Shown here: positions 8,711-17,003 of the stretch, in pieces
How the letters are laid out: each line of letters starts with the position of its first letter
How positions within the stretch are numbered: position 1 is the stretch's first letter
Source: Bacteroidales bacterium
GTDB lineage: Bacteria; Bacteroidota; Bacteroidia; Bacteroidales; P3
DNA length: 64,000 nt
Direction of reading: 5' to 3'
NCBI GenBank assembly: GCA_017451385.1
Contig: JAFSPS010000051.1
Location: 1-64,000, forward strand
Notes under the pieces: generated by a model
What the model saw: only the letters and a program-made list of their open reading frames with translations
Databases searched by the model: none
Told to the model about the DNA's origin: nothing
Position numbers and translations under genes: made by a program

Positions 8711-9140
8711 CGACCACGAAAGGAACGAAGAGGGTACGAACGTTTTTTTGAATACTTTTTTTTACGACCACGAAAGGAACGAAGGGTGGACGAACGTTTT
8801 TTTACGACCACGAAAGAAACGACGGGTGGAACGAAAGGCCTTTTGAATTCGAATTTTTTTCGAATACGAAAGGAACGAAGTGGGACGAACTTTTTTTTAC
8901 GACCACGAAAGGAACGAAGGGTGGAACGAAAGGCTTTTTGAATACGAAATTTTTCCGAATACGAAAGGAACGAAGTGGGACGAACTTTTATTTACGACCA
9001 CGAAAGGAACGAAGAGGGTACGAAGGGCTTTTGAATACGTTTTTTACGACCACGAAAGGAACGAAAGGGACGAACGTTTTTTTGAATACGTTTTTTTACG
9101 ACTACGAAGGGAACGAAAGGGGGACGAAAGGTTTTGGAAT
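8711..9140. repeat. CGACCACGAAAGGAACGAA-family repeat, block 2
   Basis: About nine units of a 19-mer, CGACCACGAAAGGAACGAA or CGAATACGAAAGGAACGAA, at starts 8711, 8765, 8805, 8861, 8900, 8956, 8995, 9047 and 9099. They are separated by T runs and GAATACG linkers with irregular spacing (about 40-55 bp). Several frames stay open across it, but the peptides are repeat artefacts. All units point the same way. Confidence 0.85.
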
Positions 9141-9225
9141 GATTGGAGCGAATGGAGGGTGAATGATGGGCGAGGGATGGTCTAATGGAGGGCGGGGGAT
9201 GGTCTAATGGTGAGAGGGCAAAAAG

Positions 9226-9258
9226 AAAGCCTTATCATTTGGGGGAGGATAAGGCTTT
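9226..9258 (-). terminator. Terminator of the radical-SAM-associated lipoprotein gene
   Basis: An 11-bp stem AAAGCCTTATC (9226-9236) with GATAAGGCTTT (9248-9258), followed on the minus strand by CTTTTT. It lies 24 bp past the stop codon. Confidence 0.75.
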
Positions 9259-9281
9259 TAATCTTTTGGGACTTTGAAAGG

Positions 9282-9956
9282 CTATCGGCGCACCTTGGGT
9301 TTCAGTGTCACGCGTTTCTCTACTGCGTCATGGCGCCAGCCGTGTCCGTAACTCTTGCGGTCGGACTCGTCGAAGTAGATGTTCACTACCTCGTTGATAT
9401 AGTTGCCGTGCGACGGTCCGTCGATGTCGCGGATGAAGAGTCGCATGTAGGGCGCCTCATAGTCCTGCGCCATGACCTTGAAACGGCCATCGACGGCGGT
9501 GGTGTCGGAGGCAGCCTCCACATATTCGCGGATGCTCTCATCGCTGAGGTTAAGGTTCTCCGGCGTGGCATCGACGGTGTTGTTGAGAATGATGACTTGT
9601 ATTCCCTGTACGGGTTTGCCGTTCTCGCCTATCACACGTCCTCGCACCACATAGTTGATGATGGCAAGGTCCAGCGTGTCGGCAGGGGCGGCATTGTCAA
9701 ATTGCTCTTCAGCGATAAGCGGGTTGCTGATGTTGCTTTGCTGTCTCTCTTCGTTGGCTTGTTGCTGATGTTTTTTTGAGCGTCTGCCAGTTTCTTCCTC
9801 CTCCATGCGTGCTGCCGCCTCGTCGCTCTCGGCTTTGGCACGCGCCTCTTCCTCGCTCATCACCAGACCATATTTGTTCTGTGCCTCACGGCTGGAGAGA
9901 CATCCCGACAGGAGGACTACGAAGAATAGGAGGGCTGTGGTAATTATCTTGTGCAT
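9282..9956 (-). CDS. Radical SAM-associated putative lipoprotein
   Basis: 224 aa. The signal peptide ends in a lipobox LLSG-C19, so the protein should be a lipoprotein. Residues about 35-85 are a charged Glu/Gln-rich linker. The C-terminal half (VRGRVIGENGKPVQGIQVII, then DGRF) resembles a CarboxypepD_reg-like beta sandwich. Bacteroidota carry lipoproteins of this general type beside radical SAM genes, and a COG0731-type radical SAM gene lies just upstream here. Two terminators separate them, so they are neighbours but not obviously one transcript. The start at 9956 (MHKIIT) gives a proper signal peptide; the open frame extends 25 codons further. Function unknown. Confidence 0.75.
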   Translation of the reverse strand: MHKIITTALLFFVVLLSGCLSSREAQNKYGLVMSEEEARAKAESDEAAARMEEEETGRRSKKHQQQANEERQQSNISNPLIAEEQFDNAAPADTLDLAIINYVVRGRVIGENGKPVQGIQVIILNNTVDATPENLNLSDESIREYVEAASDTTAVDGRFKVMAQDYEAPYMRLFIRDIDGPSHGNYINEVVNIYFDESDRKSYGHGWRHDAVEKRVTLKPKVRR

Positions 9957-10069
9957 ATTGCTTATGTGTTGCGTTATATATGGCGTATCTATTCTAAAAC
10001 TTAAAAAAACAAAAAATATTGTGATGCACACAATATATTATCTCACATGTTGTATGCTTCCACCCAAAA

Positions 10070-10107
10070 AACGGAAGGCGGGGCGATAGGATACTCTGCC
10101 TTCCGTT
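10070..10107 (-). terminator. Second terminator after the COG0731 radical SAM gene
   Basis: A 10-bp stem AACGGAAGGC (10070-10079) with GCCTTCCGTT (10098-10107) and TTTTTT next on the minus strand. It follows another terminator, making a tandem pair that insulates the lipoprotein gene. Confidence 0.7.
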
Positions 10108-10130
10108 AGTGAGATGTGGTAGAATGTCGT

Positions 10131-10170
10131 AAAAAAAAGTGAAACGTCATTTGATTGACATTTCACTTTT
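10131..10170 (-). terminator. First terminator after the COG0731 radical SAM gene
   Basis: A stem AAAAGTGAAA (10135-10144) with TTTCACTTTT (10161-10170) runs on the minus strand into eight Ts. It is 10 bp past the stop codon. Confidence 0.8.
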
Positions 10171-10179
10171 GATGTTTTT

Positions 10180-10935
10180 TCATCCTTTTATCTGGATTTT
10201 GAAGCCTTCGTCGATGAGCGGCTGGACCATCTGGCGCATCTGCTCTTCGGTGTATTTCTGCAGTCCTTCCTCTGGGGTGGGACGGTCGATGGTATATACC
10301 ATCACCTCGCGAGGACGCAGGCGGCGCACTATCTCCATCCATCCGTTCAGCACCTCGGGGGCGGCAGAGTCGAAGTCCTTGCTGCGCAGCATCATGGTCT
10401 GCAATACGAAGTCGCCTTTGAACTGCATCAGAGCATCAACAACACGGGCGATGTCATAGCCTGCCGCGGGATGGTTTATCTTGGCAATCAGCTCGTTGGT
10501 GGGTGCGTCAATTTTCATGATGGGGTTGTCCACCTTGGTGAGGGCATGGAATATTTCGGGTATATGGGCACGCGTAGCGTTGCTGAGCACCGACACTTTG
10601 GCTTGCGGGTAGTACTTGTCTCGCAGGGCGAGGGTGTCGTCGATGATTTGAGGAAAATCGGGGTTGAGCGTCCCTTCGCCATCGCCGCTGAAGGTGATAG
10701 AGTCTATTGGCGTGCCATTGGCTTGACACTCTATGAGTTTATCCTCTAAGGCTTTGCGCACTTCGGCGGCATTGGGCAGGTAGTGGTCGTCGCGTCCGTC
10801 GCGGTTCCATCCACATTCGCAGTAGATGCAGTCGAAATTGCAGAATTTGCCTTTGGTGGGCAGCAGATTCATCCCCAGCGAATTGCCCAGTCGGCGCGAA
10901 TGGATGGGGCCGAAAACAGTATCTTCTCTTAGCAT
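10180..10935 (-). CDS. Radical SAM protein, COG0731 type
   Basis: 251 aa. The cluster motif is C32-x3-C36-x2-C39 (FCNFDCIYC), with an extra Cys at 41. GDGEGTLNP near residue 107 and the overall length fit the COG0731 group, named after wyosine-synthesis-like radical SAM proteins; the bacterial members are uncharacterised and should not be taken as tRNA-wyosine enzymes. It begins MLREDTVFGPIHSRRLG, the usual N-terminus. A lipoprotein of the radical-SAM-associated type lies downstream. Substrate unknown. Confidence 0.85.
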   Translation of the reverse strand: MLREDTVFGPIHSRRLGNSLGMNLLPTKGKFCNFDCIYCECGWNRDGRDDHYLPNAAEVRKALEDKLIECQANGTPIDSITFSGDGEGTLNPDFPQIIDDTLALRDKYYPQAKVSVLSNATRAHIPEIFHALTKVDNPIMKIDAPTNELIAKINHPAAGYDIARVVDALMQFKGDFVLQTMMLRSKDFDSAAPEVLNGWMEIVRRLRPREVMVYTIDRPTPEEGLQKYTEEQMRQMVQPLIDEGFKIQIKG

Positions 10936-11039
10936 GTCTTTCTTGTTGTTGTATTGCTGATATGATATAAACGTTTGGCGTGCTGATAAATTATAAAAGA
11001 GGGGCTAAATTTTGCTTGTCGTGATTGTTCTAATAAGAG

Positions 11040-11047
11040 TATCTTTG
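11040..11047 (+). promoter_or_regulatory. Promoter -7 box of the VanZ-like gene
   Basis: TATCTTTG ends only 4 nt before the ATG at 11052, with a TTG at 11016-11018 as a possible -33. A start site 5-8 nt past the box would give a leaderless or nearly leaderless mRNA. Confidence 0.6.
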
Positions 11048-11051
11048 CACC

Positions 11052-11432
11052 ATGAATTTAGCGAATAAGAAAAAACAAAGGATAGCGGCGGCGTTATACT
11101 TCATTGGTTTAGCCGTAGCGATGTGGATGCCTTTGGGCGGAATACATCTGAACAAGATGGTCTTTGGCTTCCGCCTTGACCATTTGCTGCACCTTGCGAT
11201 ATATGTGCCGTGTGCGTTGGCATGGTCGGTGTTGCTGCCAGGGCGTCGATGGCTATGGCTGGTGCTGACGCTGTTGGTAGGTGCTGGTCTTGAGGCTACG
11301 CAGTATGTGTTGCCTTATCGCGGCTTCGACCTTACGGATATGGTGGCTAACGCTACGGGGGCTTTGCTTGGATGGATTGCCCTCTTTGCCTATGCCAGAA
11401 AGCTACGGCATAAGGACAATGGGAGTTATTAA
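11052..11432 (+). CDS. VanZ-like family membrane protein
   Basis: 126 aa with four predicted membrane segments, roughly residues 10-28, 45-63, 66-84 and 97-115. Motifs typical of the VanZ-like family are visible: D43-HLLHLAIY after the first loop, EATQYVLPYRGFDLTDM, and NATGALLGW. VanZ gives low-level teicoplanin resistance in some Gram-positives, but most relatives have no known role. The -7 box directly abuts the start. A gap of 133 bp separates it from the next gene, so it may be transcribed alone. Confidence 0.8.
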   Translation: MNLANKKKQRIAAALYFIGLAVAMWMPLGGIHLNKMVFGFRLDHLLHLAIYVPCALAWSVLLPGRRWLWLVLTLLVGAGLEATQYVLPYRGFDLTDMVANATGALLGWIALFAYARKLRHKDNGSY

Positions 11433-11565
11433 CTCATATTGTTTGAAAAGTATGGTGTTGTAAGGTCGGGTATATTGAGGTAAAAATGTAATTTTACAAA
11501 AGTTATACACTGTTTGTGGTGTTTGTTATCGTATTTATACACAGTAAAATAAAATAAAAAACGAG

Positions 11566-12645
11566 ATGCAGTCTATGCCAAAGGCTAACACGACCTTCGA
11601 GAAGGTCAATTCGCTCCTAAACCAGATAGAGTATATCCTCACCAATGAGGATGCCATGCCTGCTATAGAGGCAGATATTGTCAAAGGACATTTGCGTGAT
11701 ATTTATGAGTTTTTTGTCCTCTCCGCTATCCAGCATCCGCAGGTAGATGCTGCCAGTACTACGGCTCAGGAGCCTATGCCGATGCCATGTTTTGTGTCGG
11801 ATGAAGGAGAACAGGATGCTCATGAAGAAGTGGTAGCGAAAGAAACGACGGAAGAGGTGGTGGCTGCTGCTGCGGTGGAGACGACGGTAGTGGCTGCTGC
11901 GGTGGATACGACAAACCCGATGCGTCCTGAGAATGGAAAGGAAGAGATTGAGGCGGCAGAGGCTAAAACACTGCAGGCAGCTGACGATGAGACAAATAGC
12001 GATGAGAGCGCAAAAGAGGCAGAGCCCGTGGCGCACCATACGGAGCAAGAGGAGACGTCGGCAAAGGCTGAGAATGAAAAAGATGAGAGCCTTTTCGCTC
12101 CGCCAGAGGCCGACGAGCCAAAGGTGGAGAGTCTGCCGCCAGTTATGGACAAGATAGAGCATAACCCCTTCGGTAGCTTGTTTGATATGGACGAGGAGGC
12201 GGAGCCTGCTGAAGTGCGGACATCGCCTGCCGCGAAGCCTGAAGAGCCGAAAGAGGAGGTGGCGACGCCTGCTGCAACGACGCCGAAGGAAGAAAAACCA
12301 TCGTTGCGTGACTTGCTGCGTAAGACGGAGGACAATGCCCCCAAGACGATAGGCGAGAAGCTGGTAGGAGCAGAGTCGGTGGCAGAACAGCTGGCAACAC
12401 GCGTGAGGCATAGCAAGGTGAGCGACCTGCGCACCGTAATCAATATCAACGACAAATTCAGCTTCATGTCGGAGCTGTTTCACGGCAACATGAAGGCATA
12501 CAACGATTTCATCCTTCGTCTCAATGCCATTAGTGACAGACAGGAGGCTCTGGAGCACGTCCGCATGATAGCGCAAGAAAATCAGTGGAACAACGAGTCG
12601 GTGACGGTGCAGACGTTCTATTCAATCTTTGACAGAAAGTTTTGA
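11566..12645 (+). CDS. Acidic Ala/Glu-rich hypothetical protein upstream of gmk
   Basis: 359 aa. The N-terminal 60 residues are helical (FEKVNSLLNQIEYIL). Residues about 75-265 are low complexity, rich in Ala, Glu, Thr and Pro with no predicted fold. The C-terminal 85 residues (from KTIGEKLVG) form a compact conserved-looking domain with ININDKFSFMSELFHGN and QENQWNN. No signal peptide or membrane segment, so probably cytoplasmic. I do not recognise a characterised family, though proteins with this layout occur in Bacteroidales. It precedes gmk by 50 nt and may share its transcript. A second ATG at 11575 is an alternative start. Confidence 0.7.
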   Translation: MQSMPKANTTFEKVNSLLNQIEYILTNEDAMPAIEADIVKGHLRDIYEFFVLSAIQHPQVDAASTTAQEPMPMPCFVSDEGEQDAHEEVVAKETTEEVVAAAAVETTVVAAAVDTTNPMRPENGKEEIEAAEAKTLQAADDETNSDESAKEAEPVAHHTEQEETSAKAENEKDESLFAPPEADEPKVESLPPVMDKIEHNPFGSLFDMDEEAEPAEVRTSPAAKPEEPKEEVATPAATTPKEEKPSLRDLLRKTEDNAPKTIGEKLVGAESVAEQLATRVRHSKVSDLRTVININDKFSFMSELFHGNMKAYNDFILRLNAISDRQEALEHVRMIAQENQWNNESVTVQTFYSIFDRKF

Positions 12646-12695
12646 AAGATACTCTATGGGACTAAATGGTAATTGGCAACAAACGGTCTAACAAG

Positions 12696-13262
12696 ATGAA
12701 AACAGGCAAGGCAATATTGTTCTCGGCCCCTTCGGGATGCGGCAAGACAACAATCATCAAACGACTGATGCAGCATTTTGACTGCTTTGATTTCTCCATC
12801 TCAGCCACCTCACGTCGTCCGCGCGCAGGGGAGACACATGGAGAGGACTACTATTTCATGACGAATGAGGAGTTTGCCCAGCATGTGGCTGCTGATGATT
12901 TTCTGGAATGGGAGGAGGTGTACGAGGGCACGCGCTATGGCACGTTGAAGTCTGAGCCTGAACGTATTTGGGATAATGGCAAGGTGATAGTGTTTGACGT
13001 GGATGTCAATGGCGGCAAGAACCTGAAGCGTTATTTTGGCGATGCAGCCCTTTCCATCTTCGTGATGCCGCCCAGCGTCGAGGTGCTTGAGCAGCGTCTG
13101 CGCAGTCGTGGCACCGACAGCGAGGAGTCCATCGCGCGTCGTCTTGAACGTAGTGAGCGCGAGTTGCAGGAGAGTGGTAATTTTGATGTTACCATAGTAA
13201 ATGACGACCTTGATGCTGCCGTTGCGGAGGCACGCCGTGTTATTGAGCAGTTCCTTGGATAA
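12696..13262 (+). CDS. gmk: Guanylate kinase
   Basis: 188 aa. It phosphorylates GMP to GDP with ATP in the cytoplasm. The P-loop APSGCGKTT is at residues 11-19, followed by SATSRRPRAGETHGEDYYF, the GMP-binding segment, and EWEEVYEGTRYGT, the usual guanylate kinase signature. The start at 12696 (MKTGKAILFSAP) is chosen over an ATG ten codons upstream because it matches the family N-terminus. mreC follows after 21 nt. Confidence 0.97.
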   Translation: MKTGKAILFSAPSGCGKTTIIKRLMQHFDCFDFSISATSRRPRAGETHGEDYYFMTNEEFAQHVAADDFLEWEEVYEGTRYGTLKSEPERIWDNGKVIVFDVDVNGGKNLKRYFGDAALSIFVMPPSVEVLEQRLRSRGTDSEESIARRLERSERELQESGNFDVTIVNDDLDAAVAEARRVIEQFLG

Positions 13263-13283
13263 TATACCAGCAACAGACGTCAG

Positions 13284-14108
13284 ATGAAAAGGCTATTGGA
13301 GATATTACGACGGAACGATTATGTGATTGTTTTTTTGTTGCTTATAGCTATTTCTGTGCTGATGATAACGCAACAGACCTACTATCAGCAGTCGCGTATT
13401 GTCAGTTGGGGTAATGTCTTGGCAGGCAATGTCTTCAAGATAACGTCAGGAGTTACTCAATACTTCGGCTTGCGACATGAAAATAAGGTTTTGGCGGAGG
13501 AGAATGCCATGTTGCGCCGGCATATAGCCGAATCATATATCAGTTATGACAATGCCGTCTTTCAGTGTAACGACACGATATACAAGCAGAATTATAGCTA
13601 TATCACCGCTACGGTGATAAAATCGTCGTGGGACAATCCTGCCAACTATATAATGATAAACAAGGGCAGCAGGCATGGCGTTGCGCCAGATATGGCTGTC
13701 ATCTCGCCACAGGGCATTGTGGGCGTGGTTGCTAATGTGAGTAAGAACTTCGCCACGGTGATGACGGTGCTTCATCCCGACAGTCGCAACAGCGTGAAGG
13801 TGATGCGTACAGGCATCAACGGAACTCTCTCGTGGGAGGGAGGCAACTACCGCTATGCCACAGTCAATGACATCCCCACCACACACAGGCTGTCGAAAGG
13901 CGACACCATCATCACCTCGGGACAGGACCCGGCGTTCCCCAAGGGCATCATGGCAGGTTTTGTCGAAGAGGCTAAGCCTATACCGGGAAGTGGTTTTTAT
14001 ACTATAAGTATGCGTCTCTCGACAGAGTTCAATCATCTGCAGAACGTGTATGTTATACATAACAAGTTCGCCATCGAGCAGGACAGCCTCATGGCTGCTA
14101 CGCAATGA
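13284..14108 (+). CDS. mreC: Rod shape-determining protein MreC
   Basis: 274 aa. A single inner-membrane anchor (about residues 12-30) is followed by a short coiled coil (about 60-85, LRHENKVLAEENAMLRRH) and the paired beta-barrel periplasmic domain with GSRHGVAPDMAVISPQGIVGVV. MreC links the MreB cytoskeleton to the peptidoglycan elongation machinery. mreD overlaps it by ATGA, indicating translational coupling. mreB is not next to it, unlike the common mreBCD order. Confidence 0.95.
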   Translation: MKRLLEILRRNDYVIVFLLLIAISVLMITQQTYYQQSRIVSWGNVLAGNVFKITSGVTQYFGLRHENKVLAEENAMLRRHIAESYISYDNAVFQCNDTIYKQNYSYITATVIKSSWDNPANYIMINKGSRHGVAPDMAVISPQGIVGVVANVSKNFATVMTVLHPDSRNSVKVMRTGINGTLSWEGGNYRYATVNDIPTTHRLSKGDTIITSGQDPAFPKGIMAGFVEEAKPIPGSGFYTISMRLSTEFNHLQNVYVIHNKFAIEQDSLMAATQ

Positions 14109-14692
14109 GGCATGGCTGTGAAGCCTATTACGACAGAGAGAAAACAAAATATGGCATAAAAAAACACAATATCAGGGTGAAAAACATCGTATTTCAAAAT
14201 ATAGTGCGCTTTGTCGTGCTATTCCTCTTTCAGATGATAGTGCTCAACAACATTACGTTGAGCAGCCTGATAGTGCCTAATATATGTGTCCTTTTCATCC
14301 TGATGCTGCCGACCAATATGAGTCGCATCCCGTTGCTTCTGGTCTCTTTTGCTACGGGTTTGTTGCTGGATATAACTACTAATATGCTGGGTTTCCAGAC
14401 CTTTGCTTTTACCATGTTGGGCATGGCGCGGCTGCTTATAGGCGACCGCATCCTGTTGCGCAATGAGCCTATAGTTATAGCACGTCCAAGTATTCATGCA
14501 CCCAATTTCCAACTCTTTTCCATTTATTCGCTGATACTCCTGTTGGTGTTCTATATATCCTACATCCTTGTTGAGTCATTCTCTTTTCACAATATATGGC
14601 ATCTACTGTTCTCCATACTCCTGAATGTCTTGATAACATGGATAATCATCATTTTATATCAGGCCTTTTTTGTTCGCGAAGAGCAGCAATAA
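14105..14692 (+). CDS. mreD: Rod shape-determining protein MreD
   Basis: 195 aa inner-membrane protein with about five hydrophobic segments between residues 33 and 190. Features shared with MreD are the LFLFQMIVLNNI first segment and LLVSFATGLLLDITTNMLGFQTFAF. The ATGA overlap with mreC and its place behind it support the call. A later start (14174, MVLFLF region) is unlikely since no ATG is well placed. In many Bacteroidota mrdA and rodA follow; here porZ does. Confidence 0.9.
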   Translation: MRHGCEAYYDREKTKYGIKKHNIRVKNIVFQNIVRFVVLFLFQMIVLNNITLSSLIVPNICVLFILMLPTNMSRIPLLLVSFATGLLLDITTNMLGFQTFAFTMLGMARLLIGDRILLRNEPIVIARPSIHAPNFQLFSIYSLILLLVFYISYILVESFSFHNIWHLLFSILLNVLITWIIIILYQAFFVREEQQ

Positions 14693-17001
14693 GGTCGTCA
14701 TTGCCCCTGACACCTCTCGTCGTCCTGCTGCTTCTGCTGTCGCACTGTGCAGCCGCACAAGTCGCCATAGGCGAATGGCGTGACCATTTCTCGTATGAGA
14801 ATGCCAAGCGTGTGGATTTTGGCAATGGACGCGTTTATGCCGCCTATAATAACGCTGTGGGATACTACGACATTGACGAGGATGCCGTGTGGAGGATGAG
14901 CAAGTGCAACAAAAAACTGTCTGACGTGGGTGTCAGCACCATAGCCTATGACAGCACTACACGCAGCCTCGTTGTCGCATACGGCAACGCCAATATAGAC
15001 ATTGTTCAGGACGACAGACTCTATAATGTAGGCGATTTGAAACGTAGCACCATGGCAGGCAACAAGCAGATATACGACATTGCATTCTATAAGAAGCATG
15101 CCTATCTGGCCACAGGGGCGGGGTTGGTGATAGTCGATTTGGTGCGTCACGAGATAGAGACAAGTTGCCAGATAACGACGGATGAGGTATCTTCTGCCGT
15201 CTATGCCGTAGCGATAGACGGCAGCACCATATATGCTGCTACTGCCGATGGTCTCTATACCATAGACCGCGACAACCGTTTCCCCAATATCTCCGACCGC
15301 TGGCAACGCGATGTCAGCTCGCTCCTCGCGGGACGCGCTATCCGACAGTTGCAACTCAACGGTGACGCCTTGCTGGCACTGGTGCAAGAGGAGGGTTCGA
15401 CCTACTCGTTGTTTAGGCGCAGCAGTGGCGGCGACTACATCCCTGTGGCAGGTGGTGAAATCATCTCGGTGCGATGCCGCTACGGATATACAGCCGTGAC
15501 CTATTATGACCATGTGGATGTCTATGATGCATCGTACGAGCTTGCCTATAGCCGCGACAAGTTCACATGGGGTGATATGCAACTTAATGATGCCGTATGT
15601 GATAAGGGTGGCGCGTTGTGGGTTGGCCACACATGGGCAGGCCTCGTCAAGTTTGACAGCAAGGGACGCGACAAGACCTATAATCCCGAAGGGTTGAGTT
15701 CGGACAATGTGTATAGCATTACGGCGTTCAACGACAAGACATACATCTGTCCGGGAGGGAAAACAACGACAAACACAAATCTCGGAATACAGAACTCTAT
15801 CTGCTACTACGATAAAAATGGGTGGCATAACATTGACAATCGTTCGGGGCGAAAGATATATGATTATCTGCAAGTGGCAGTCAATCCCACTAATCCAAGC
15901 CAGATGGCGGCAGCATCTTGGGGCAATGGCATCGCGTTGATAGAAGACGATGTCGTTACGGCCCTGTATGATGATAGCAACAGCAATGGAGCCATCGTGG
16001 CGCTGACTATGGAAGGCTGGCATCATGTGCGTACGGCTGCTGTGGCATTTGACAGAGAAGGCACGTTGTGGGCTACCAATTCGCTGGCAGTCAACGCACT
16101 TGTTGAGCGACGCAGTGATGGTTCATGGCATTCCTACGAGACGCAGTCGATGGTGGGCGACAACGAGGTGGACAAGCTTGTATGCGATAGCGTTACGGGC
16201 TATAAATGGTTCTGCGGACGAAGCAATCGCATCTTTGTTCATGACGGCAGAAGTCGCAAGGCATACGTCAATGCCAACAATGGCAGTCGCTTGGAGACAG
16301 GACGTATAAACTGCATGACACAGGACCGTAGTGGCGACATCTGGATAGGCACGGACAAAGGCATTAAAATAATCTTTGACGGGCATAGGGCTTTCGCCAA
16401 TGGTGGCAACGGAGAGCTGTCGCCGGTCAATTGCTCCAATATAGTAATCAGCAATGGTGAATTTGTGGAGTATCTGATGGCCTATGAGGAGGTAACCTGC
16501 ATAGCTGTGGATGGGGCCAATCGCAAGTGGGTAGGCACTGCCACGGGTGGCGTTTACCTGCTTTCGGCTACGGGGTTAGAGGAGTTGCAGCATTTCACGG
16601 CAGATAACAGTCCGTTGCCGTCCAACAAGATAGTCTATATCTGCGTGCAGCCACGCTCCGGCGAGGTCTTTATAGGCACCGACTATGGCATCGTAGGCTA
16701 CCGGTCAACCTCCACCTACGGCACAACGCTTACATCGGGCAACGCCTATGCTTTCCCCAATCCTGTGCGACCCGACTATGAGGGACCTATAGCTGTCAAG
16801 AACCTTACCAACAATGCTTTGATTCATATCACCGATGCTGCAGGGCATGTGGTCTTCACCACTACTGCCGATGGTGGTCAGGCCATCTGGAATGGGCGTA
16901 CCAACAGCGGAGAGCGTGTGGCTGGCGGCGTCTATTATGTCTTCGCGTCCGACAGCGAAGGGGGCAACCGGTCGGTGGCAAAAATACTCGTGATAAGATA
17001 G
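14638..17001 (+). CDS. porZ: T9SS-associated PorZ-like beta-propeller protein
   Basis: 787 aa from the chosen start. A signal peptide with a long hydrophobic core ends at SHCAAAQ; the mature part begins IGEWRDHFSY, typical of PorZ. The body is two beta-propellers with repeated two-component-regulator-propeller motifs such as GDIWIGTDKGI and RKWVGTATGGVYLL. The C-terminal 90 residues (AFPNPVRPDYEGPI ... AKILVIR) form a sorting-domain-like beta module. In Porphyromonas gingivalis PorZ works at the surface with PorU, delivering anionic LPS for cargo anchoring. The gene begins inside the end of mreD; ATG at 14596 or TTG at 14701 are alternative starts. recO follows after 2 nt. Confidence 0.8.
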   Translation: MDNHHFISGLFCSRRAAIRSSLPLTPLVVLLLLLSHCAAAQVAIGEWRDHFSYENAKRVDFGNGRVYAAYNNAVGYYDIDEDAVWRMSKCNKKLSDVGVSTIAYDSTTRSLVVAYGNANIDIVQDDRLYNVGDLKRSTMAGNKQIYDIAFYKKHAYLATGAGLVIVDLVRHEIETSCQITTDEVSSAVYAVAIDGSTIYAATADGLYTIDRDNRFPNISDRWQRDVSSLLAGRAIRQLQLNGDALLALVQEEGSTYSLFRRSSGGDYIPVAGGEIISVRCRYGYTAVTYYDHVDVYDASYELAYSRDKFTWGDMQLNDAVCDKGGALWVGHTWAGLVKFDSKGRDKTYNPEGLSSDNVYSITAFNDKTYICPGGKTTTNTNLGIQNSICYYDKNGWHNIDNRSGRKIYDYLQVAVNPTNPSQMAAASWGNGIALIEDDVVTALYDDSNSNGAIVALTMEGWHHVRTAAVAFDREGTLWATNSLAVNALVERRSDGSWHSYETQSMVGDNEVDKLVCDSVTGYKWFCGRSNRIFVHDGRSRKAYVNANNGSRLETGRINCMTQDRSGDIWIGTDKGIKIIFDGHRAFANGGNGELSPVNCSNIVISNGEFVEYLMAYEEVTCIAVDGANRKWVGTATGGVYLLSATGLEELQHFTADNSPLPSNKIVYICVQPRSGEVFIGTDYGIVGYRSTSTYGTTLTSGNAYAFPNPVRPDYEGPIAVKNLTNNALIHITDAAGHVVFTTTADGGQAIWNGRTNSGERVAGGVYYVFASDSEGGNRSVAKILVIR

Positions 17002-17003
17002 CC

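Noticed and set aside
8560-9185. Overlapping frames on both strands encoding DHERNEG-like repeats
   Set aside because: Products of the CGACCACGAAAGGAACGAA repeat, open in several frames because the repeat lacks stops.
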